64,000 bases of DNA from positions 705,270 to 769,269 of the forward strand of contig JAMWFC010000058.1 in the NCBI GenBank assembly GCA_027475525.1, given 5' to 3'. The notes beneath the pieces are model-generated. The model saw only the letters and a list, made by a program, of their open reading frames with translations. It did not search any database and was not told where the DNA came from. Shown here piece after piece: positions 58,216 to 64,000 of the stretch (position 1 is the stretch's first letter; each line of letters opens with the position of its first letter). The translations under genes were made by a program, and so were the position numbers. Origin of the DNA: Macrolepiota albuminosa (Eukaryota; Basidiomycota; Agaricomycetes; Agaricales; Agaricaceae).

Positions 58216-59623
58216 CTATGTTTGCGAACGCATTCGCACAGATGAACTATATTTGACTTTTTCAAATATTCTGAACAAGCTAATAACTAGGTTTGCACAA
58301 TATGCCAGAAGGCCGATGGCGACAAGGCATATCAAGGCGAGTTGATGATCACATATGCGATCGCCAACGCTATGGTCATAACTGGGCAAAACACTTGGGG
58401 GACGAGGGAGCTCGTTATACCAGGAGATACTTGAGGCCGACGCACATGGGATAAGTGAGGTGAAGAAGTTGTCGAAGCAGAGTGAGAGCGCAGCAGACCA
58501 TGCACAAATGAATAGAACCTCAGAGAGTGTATAGGTCAATTTGCCAGAGGTTCTCCAGAGGCCAAGAGGACGCCCAAAATACTCGAGCTGGAGGATATTA
58601 AACTCAACAAATACCACGTACGCACTCAAGGGACATACATAGATAGCGATCATCACATGAACCAAAGTTAGCGGTGCAAAAATGATGACAACCGTCCTAT
58701 ATATTATAAAAGGTTGAGTGAAATTACACCAGATACGTTGCCTTCCGAACTTACGGCGAACTTCCTACTGCTCCCATGCTATGTGCGACCATTTCTATCA
58801 TTCGTATCCGTATGGCGACCGCGAGAGCAGATGTAGTGAACGTGATATTGATCAAACGGAAGCGACCATTTCTATCATTCGTATCCGTATGGCGACCGCG
58901 AGAGCAGATGTAGTGAACGTGATATTGATCAAACGGAAAAGCTGGTGCGCAAGTCAACGATAGTCGCTCTACAATGTGTAGACATGGTCGTACCAGGGGA
59001 ACGTAGGTGTTGGAAAGTATGAATGCTCGAAAACGCTTTCGTCTTCTGTACCACCTGCTCTTTTCGCTTCCATCGGCGTCGTCTAATGCACCAAGTCCAT
59101 AGAAATTCTCTCCATATAAGGTATTGTGTGCAGGACCCTGTGCAGCTGGCCGAGGGGACCATGGGTCGTCCCATCCAGGAGTTATATTGTGTGATAACGT
59201 GTCCGGGGCTAGCGGCGGAGCTGGTAGCGTGAGGGCCCAATCATGCTCTCGATTGCTGGGCTGACCGAGTTCGGCATCTTTCTCCTTGCCTTTACGGGTG
59301 GATGTCACGACATCACGTGCGGGGGAGGATGTAGGGAGCCAGGAGATGGATATGTCTCTGATGCTTTTTTTATCTGGCCTGGCTGTGGCGGGGCTGGAAT
59401 TGTCGGACTGCGGTTGTTGTCGAGCAGTACGAGGTAGAGTGAATGACCACCAGCGAGACGGAGGATCCTCAGGACTGGTAAGATAAGAGACAGCGTCGGA
59501 GGGGCGTTGATCTTGGCCATGGGTGGAGTCTGTTACTGAAGCACGATCATTAGGAGACGGGGGCTCATCACGAGCCCATGCTAGAGGACCGTCGATAAGT
59601 CCAACGCGACTGCGAACAATCAA
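58216..59623 (-). CDS. Tetraspan membrane protein with disordered N-terminal tail
   Basis: No named family recognised with certainty. The N-terminal half is disordered and includes [20 protein letters not shown] and an [14 protein letters not shown] motif, ending in a basic [18 protein letters not shown]. An intron (about 58,999-58,948) plus removal of one copy of a 77-bp duplication (58,785-58,938) gives TM1 as [20 protein letters not shown]; with the duplication the frame is lost. Further segments: [39 protein letters not shown] (with [16 protein letters not shown] after it) and [20 protein letters not shown]. Stop 58216. The 5' end is uncertain: frame continues upstream of ATG 59623 as [12 protein letters not shown]. 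Divergent from the FAM192A-type gene. Confidence 0.65.
58785..58938 (+). repeat. 77-bp tandem direct duplication
   Basis: 58,785-58,861 repeats exactly at 58,862-58,938, inside the TM1 exon of the tetraspan gene. Confidence 0.93.
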
Positions 59624-59826
59624 GGCGACAAACGAGGAGTGGTCACTACAGTTGTAATGGGGGGTGGAGGACGTCTAGCAGATGTACTGCGCACGCTAGC
59701 AGTGTGCTGGACGCTTGCAGTTGAAGGCGATGTCAACGACGGACGACAGCGAGAGGAGACAGACATGGCAGCCGCTTGGATCTCATTACGGAGTTGATCA
59801 AACTAGTCACACCAGTCACATCAACC

Positions 59827-60681
59827 ATGGACGAATCCTCCATCATACCCTCCCTATCCGCAGGCGTCGTGGGCTCTCGTTTCGTGACAGAAACTGAATT
59901 GGACACTGCAAAAGCCCGTCGCGATGAGCAATGGAAGGCTGCTTACGCTAGGCTAGGCCAGGAACCACCTCCCCAGCAACAAGAAGACTCGTATGATGGT
60001 CGCAGTCTTGCTGAAGTGAGTAGTATTCCGAAGTGTTACAGGCAGCCGTATATTGACTCTCTCCAAACGATGGTCGAATGACTATGTAGAAACTCGCTGC
60101 CAACAAGGTGCTTTTCCATTCTCTGTAACGGTCCGCATAGCTTCAATATCTTTCAAGATCGCGAAACAAGAAGAATGGGAAGAGAAGACAAAACTAGGCA
60201 AGCATTTCGATGGCCACACATCGTTTATTTTATTGACTTTGATACTGGTAGCTAATCAGTTCCGAGCCTTGGAAGAAGACGAGATCATGTTCCTTGATTC
60301 TATAAGGGAGCGTCAAGAGGCAGAGGAACGTTTACGAAAAGAGCAAGATGGAGAGCAAGTTAAGACTTTCAGAGAGTAAGCTTTCGGCTGCTTACATGGG
60401 TTTATTTACGACTGCTCCTTAGGGCTATCGCCGCTAGGACAAGTGCCTCCAATAATCCTCCACCACTCATGGAAACTTCAGCATTGGAGCTCAAGTCCAA
60501 GACACCTGCAGTTACGCCCACAGTCAAGAAAGACGCCAAAAAGTCTCTCAAGGGTGTTGTCGTCAAACGAAAGGTCAAATCTAGCATTTCCAACCAATCC
60601 AAGCCAGTCCCATCTGAAGAAACGGCTGTTGACGATGCTGGACCACCAAATCCCAAACGACAGAAGACGTCCGCATCATGA
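59827..60681 (+). CDS. FAM192A/Fyv6-domain nuclear protein (PSME3IP1-like)
   Basis: Family members bind the PA28-gamma proteasome activator in animals and Fyv6 acts with the spliceosome in yeast. Start ATG 59827 (MDESSIIPSLSAGVVGSRFV). The domain reads FVTETELDTAKARRDEQWKA, YDGRSLAE, then an 18-nt micro-exon (60,090-60,107, KLAANK), IAKQEEWEEKTKLA, NQFRALEEDEIMFLDSIRER. The intron before NQFRAL uses a GC-AG pair (donor GCAAGC after AAACTAG at about 60,199; acceptor CTGGTAG near 60,252). Exon 1 ends 60,015. The C-terminal tail is Lys-rich (VVVKRKVKSSI) and ends NPKRQKTSAS at 60,681, only 76 bp from the convergent ESS2 stop. Confidence 0.83.
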
Positions 60682-60757
60682 CAACCTAGGGATGTCTGTA
60701 GATGGACTAGTCTAACGTTACCTATTAGAGTTAAAAATAGGCTTGCTAGCCAACTAT

Positions 60758-62418
60758 TTATCTACGAGTAACAGGATTTGGTGTAGGAGTCCATCTTACC
60801 CTGTTAAGATCCCTATCCGTGACCTTTCCACTACTTTCCCATCCAGCAGACTTTTCCGTAGCCTCCTGTCTTCGAGCACCCCCATTTCTCATCGTACTTC
60901 GTTCCAACAACCTCTTTGCAGCCGGTGTCAAATTCCCCGCCGCTTCCGAACGTCGTGGCGTCCACGACGGTGGAGCCATTGATCCTTTTGCTGGAGTAGT
61001 AGCTCGAATCCCCGGCGTGCTTAGTCCAAGCAGTCCCGCTTTTGCACGTAAGCTCTTTGAAGCTTTCGTGGAAAGTTTGTGTGAGATCATTTCTCGGGAG
61101 CTCATAGCCGGTATATGAAAAGGTGTGCTTGGTGTTGGAGCTGGATCATCTTGAGAGATGATCCTCGGTGTCGCATTAAGTGTACCCCATGTCATGAGTT
61201 GCTTAACTGCGGCTGGCCCAAGTTCTGACGCGGTAGGGGAAGGTATATTCGGTACAAGAGATGAGTGATCGTTAGGCGAGGGCTTGTGATGATCTATAGC
61301 CCCAAATAAGCAAAACTTCATTAAAAAATATGTTTTAAGACACTTACAGGGTGTACCAGTGATAGCTGCATTTATGCGACTTCGTGTAGGACTAGGTGGG
61401 ACTATTTGACCATCCGTGCTCGACTGCTCATTTTCTGTGAGACGTGTGTTATTGTACTTGATGACCTTGGGGTTCGCAGCAGCTTCTGGAATTCGATGAT
61501 ATGGAGATTCGTCTGCATCTGGTGGAAACATGAACGAGTTTCGCGCCTACATGCGCATGAGAACACACGCTTCAAATGTATTCTGAGGATTATGAGACCA
61601 ACCTTAAACTTCCATCCGTCCACTCCAGCCATACGTGTGTCTTTCTTCGGGGCCATAACATCTACTTCAGTCTTCTCATGCTCCTGACCGACTACGACAA
61701 GTTGGTGTTGTTCGTCTGCATGTTCCTCAGATGGATCCGTAGGTTTGTCCCCTTGTTCAGACCCACAGTCCTCTTTGCCCCCTGTCTTGTCCTCTTCACC
61801 GCCCTTGATCAGTCCTGCCACGACAGGTGCCTCTATCACGAACTTTTCCCGCACACCCGTCAAGGGTGGGGCTTCAATCAACATGCGCTCTCTCGCCTCG
61901 AGCATCTTATTTCTTTGCCCTTCCACCCTCTTCTGTGCCTCCCAAGCCCAGGCCCATTTCTCCTTGCGCTTCCTGTTCTCGTCATCTAGTATTTGCGTGA
62001 AACTTGAATTATCTTCTGATGTGTACTGCGCCTGAAAGGCATCGAGACTCAGATCTGTGTTGAGTCGCGGGCGTTTGGTCGGGGGTTCTCCATGAAGAGT
62101 AGGGAGCGGGGTATCTGACGGCTCCAGGCCATATGGAGTCCGAGATGAAGTGTAATGCAGAGAACGCCGGCCAGAGGAGGGTCCTGGAGTACTGTTTATC
62201 TCGTCGAGACGGCGCACAGAGGCGTTGATCAGGTGAGGGTCTCGGGAGCGAACAGCATCGAGATAGTTGTTAGTGGCGTCAAGATGAACCAGAGAAGGAA
62301 AAAAGTCGCGTGCAATAATCTGTGAAAGCGCTTCAGTATATTCGTCTTCTTCAAGCACCACTTGACGGTTGAGTGAACGCGTTGGTCTGTCCTCCATGGC
62401 CGTCGAGTTCAAGGTCAC
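60758..62418 (-). CDS. ESS2/DGCR14 splicing-associated protein
   Basis: Nuclear protein that associates with the C-complex spliceosome. Start 62418 (MTLNSTAMEDRPTRSLNRQV), or the second Met at 62397. Diagnostic N-terminal block VVLEEDEYTEALSQIIARDF, continued by FPSLVHLDATNNYLDAV, then LSLDAFQAQYTSEDNSSFTQ and NRKRKEKWAWAWEAQKRVEG. An intron at about 61,600-61,540 joins DGWKFK to ARNSFMFPPDADESPYHRIP. The C-terminal part has TRLTENEQSST, a small intron near 61,350, MTWGTLNATPRII and FHIPAMSSREMISHKLSTKA. Length about 500 residues, as expected. Upstream of it the NudE-like gene is read in the same direction. No damage seen. Confidence 0.88.
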
Positions 62419-62481
62419 GCGTATGACTCAGCAACAAAGGCTGTCCCTTATCATTACTTGCACTTATCGTAAATGTTATCA

Positions 62482-62635
62482 TAAGAAATTACAATCATAC
62501 ATGGAGAAGAATACAAGTTTCAGCTCGGAAGCATAACAGTGCTTCCAGATCGGACCCTTAAGAAATTACAATCATACATGGAGAAGAATACAAGTTTCAG
62601 CTCGGAAGCATAACAGTGCTTCCAGATCGGACCCT
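62482..62635 (+). repeat. 77-bp tandem direct duplication
   Basis: 62,482-62,558 repeats exactly at 62,559-62,635, across the 3' end of the NudE-like gene. The stop codon at 62,572 lies in the copy read first, so the protein is not changed. Confidence 0.93.
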
Positions 62636-64000
62636 GTTGGCGTCTCAGACTTCGACCCCGGAATACCATCAGTACTCTTCCGCCCAGCTGGGCGGCCTAT
62701 CCGACTTTGCGCTAGTCCTGGTGTTGATGTCGCAGAGGGTGGAAATTTTGCCTGTATTGGTCTCGTCGTGACGTTGGCATGAAGTCCGGAAAATTGAGGT
62801 AAGGCCTTGTGTTCGTTCAATCTCGAACTCGATAAGGGAGTACCTCGAAGTGGCGCCGCCAGTGTTCGTTCTCGACCATTGTCTAAAGGAGAGATGGCCG
62901 TACTTGCACCGAGAGACGATCGATCTTTCTGGTTATTTGGAATTGGTCCTCCAGAGCCAGCTGGGGGTTTGAGTCCGGTTATTCCGGCAGTCGAAGGGTG
63001 GGCGTATAACCCCGTAGAAGGTAACGGAAGGAACGTTGGGGTAGCAGGGCGTGAGGTGGGCGTGGGTATAGAACTCGTCGTAGCCGTGCTACTGCCGACA
63101 GATAAACGCGACTGAGGCCGGCGAACGCCCATTGTAGGAGCACCGCTGTGAGCAAAAAGAGTAGATGGAGGTGAAGTAAACGTTGGGGATGTAAGAGTCG
63201 CTGATGTTGGTGAGCGTAAAGAATTTGAACCACGGGAAGGGCTTGAGTTCAATGCTCTTCGTATTTCGCGATCCTTTGGTGGGGATGGTGAATCCTCCAT
63301 GATAAGAACCCATCCAGAAGAGTCACCTCTACTTCCTTTTTGGTTCTTTTCCGACCCACTATCGTTACTCCGCGCGGATTCTCCACTTCGTCGATAAGTG
63401 AAATTCTCCCAACTAGTCTTGGTGGCTGAAGGTTTGTTGGAGAGGGAGGATGCGGTAGCCGACGTTGGGCTGACGAAAGTAAGAGGATTAGGATTGTGCC
63501 TCGCTGTTATGCTTCCCATGCGTAGTCTGGGAACACGAGTATGGATCTTCTGTTCAAGGTTACGTACGCGCGCACGCATTTCCGATACCATTTGAACGCC
63601 TTTACTCTTAGAAGTGGTACTTGATGTTGATGTGGTGCTTGTTGAAGCATTGATGGGTTTGGGCTTAGGCCGTGTGGTGGCAATACCAGGACTTGACGTG
63701 TATAATGAGGGAAGAGTCGTCGATCTCGTGACGCGGGGATGAGAGGGAGGAGTAGCAATCCTTGTGGTTGGCTGGAGGCCTACACGGCGAAGGGCTCGCT
63801 GGTTACCCATGGCTGGTCCTTTGGGAGTGACCTGGAGGAGGGAGGAATTCTCGGAAGAAAGACTATCAGAACTATGAGATAATTCGTCTAGTTCGAGGTT
63901 CGGGGGCGGGCGTGTGCTTAAAAGGTCGTCATTAGAGGGCATTAATATTGGAGATAGGTTTGTTTGGGACTCGTGGAGGGGAGGTGTTTCAACTGGTAAT
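62572..64000 (-). CDS. NudE-like protein, C-terminal part (5' end beyond window)
   Basis: NudE proteins link Lis1 and dynein in nuclear migration. Frame is open through the right edge (PPLHESQTNLSPI precedes the Met at 63942), so the N-terminal coiled coil lies outside. Visible here: KGVQMVSEMRARVRNLEQKI, continued by HTRVPRLRMGSI (about 63,595-63,500), a short helix and motif placed as in basidiomycete NudE C-terminal regions; SSGWVLIMEDSPSPPKDREI (about 63,320-63,260); and long Ser/Thr/Pro-rich disordered stretches with many SP/TP sites. Ends ETCILLHV at 62,572. The assignment depends on the conserved helix, since the dynein-binding coil cannot be seen. Alternative: another low-complexity cytoskeletal protein. 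Confidence 0.6.
   Translation of the reverse strand, partial: LPVETPPLHESQTNLSPILMPSNDDLLSTRPPPNLELDELSHSSDSLSSENSSLLQVTPKGPAMGNQRALRRVGLQPTTRIATPPSHPRVTRSTTLPSLYTSSPGIATTRPKPKPINASTSTTSTSSTTSKSKGVQMVSEMRARVRNLEQKIHTRVPRLRMGSITARHNPNPLTFVSPTSATASSLSNKPSATKTSWENFTYRRSGESARSNDSGSEKNQKGSRGDSSGWVLIMEDSPSPPKDREIRRALNSSPSRGSNSLRSPTSATLTSPTFTSPPSTLFAHSGAPTMGVRRPQSRLSVGSSTATTSSIPTPTSRPATPTFLPLPSTGLYAHPSTAGITGLKPPAGSGGPIPNNQKDRSSLGASTAISPLDNGRERTLAAPLRGTPLSSSRLNEHKALPQFSGLHANVTTRPIQAKFPPSATSTPGLAQSRIGRPAGRKSTDGIPGSKSETPTGSDLEALLCFRAETCILLHV

Overview
The window is nuclear DNA from a basidiomycete fungus, most likely a mushroom-forming agaricomycete. The evidence is the dense spliced genes with introns of about 45-60 nt, micro-exons, the HapX/Zn2Cys6/PPR gene repertoire, and chromovirus, Copia and Tad-like retroelements. 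No translational or RNA-gene feature points to another lineage.

Layout. Left genic block (1-18,655): a Zn2Cys6 transcription factor running off the left edge; a decayed membrane-protein gene; a Rac GTPase; a serine/proline-rich protein with one zinc finger; the ribosomal-RNA methyltransferase SPB1; and an SLS1-like mitochondrial protein. A 5'-truncated non-LTR retrotransposon sits exactly at the SPB1 stop codon. Repeat block (18,656-41,000): a spliced repeat-rich gene with a tandem array of intron-like units, remnants of LTR elements, and a clear nest. In the nest a Ty1/Copia element (25,054-40,864, TSD TGTTA) is interrupted by a complete Ty3 chromovirus (28,308-39,325, TSD TCCAC). Right genic block (42,384-64,000): HapX iron regulator, PPR protein, XRCC2-like recombination protein, coiled-coil protein, ankyrin protein, SLX9, SLC35F-type transporter, a tetraspan membrane protein, FAM192A/Fyv6-domain protein, ESS2/DGCR14 and a NudE-like protein running off the right edge. 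An AT-rich gene-free stretch with a hairpin-bearing tandem array lies at 46.7-49.6 kb.

Most interesting biology: the chromovirus carries two tandem retropepsin-like domains and a chromodomain. It also has a 13-nt PBS perfectly complementary to a sequence inside its own LTR, which suggests Tf1-like self-priming. Between pol and the 3' LTR it carries an antisense, intron-containing gene for a zinc-cluster/coiled-coil protein. Its two LTRs look identical, so it is young.

Data-quality warning: eleven unrelated places carry a direct tandem duplication with a period of exactly 77 bp, and one more has a period of 64 bp. Deleting one copy restores reading frames in gag, in a tetraspan membrane protein and in the non-LTR element. 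They are best read as unmerged contig overlaps, not biology. Coordinates below are those of the window as given; gene models are hand-spliced and exon ends are approximate unless stated.
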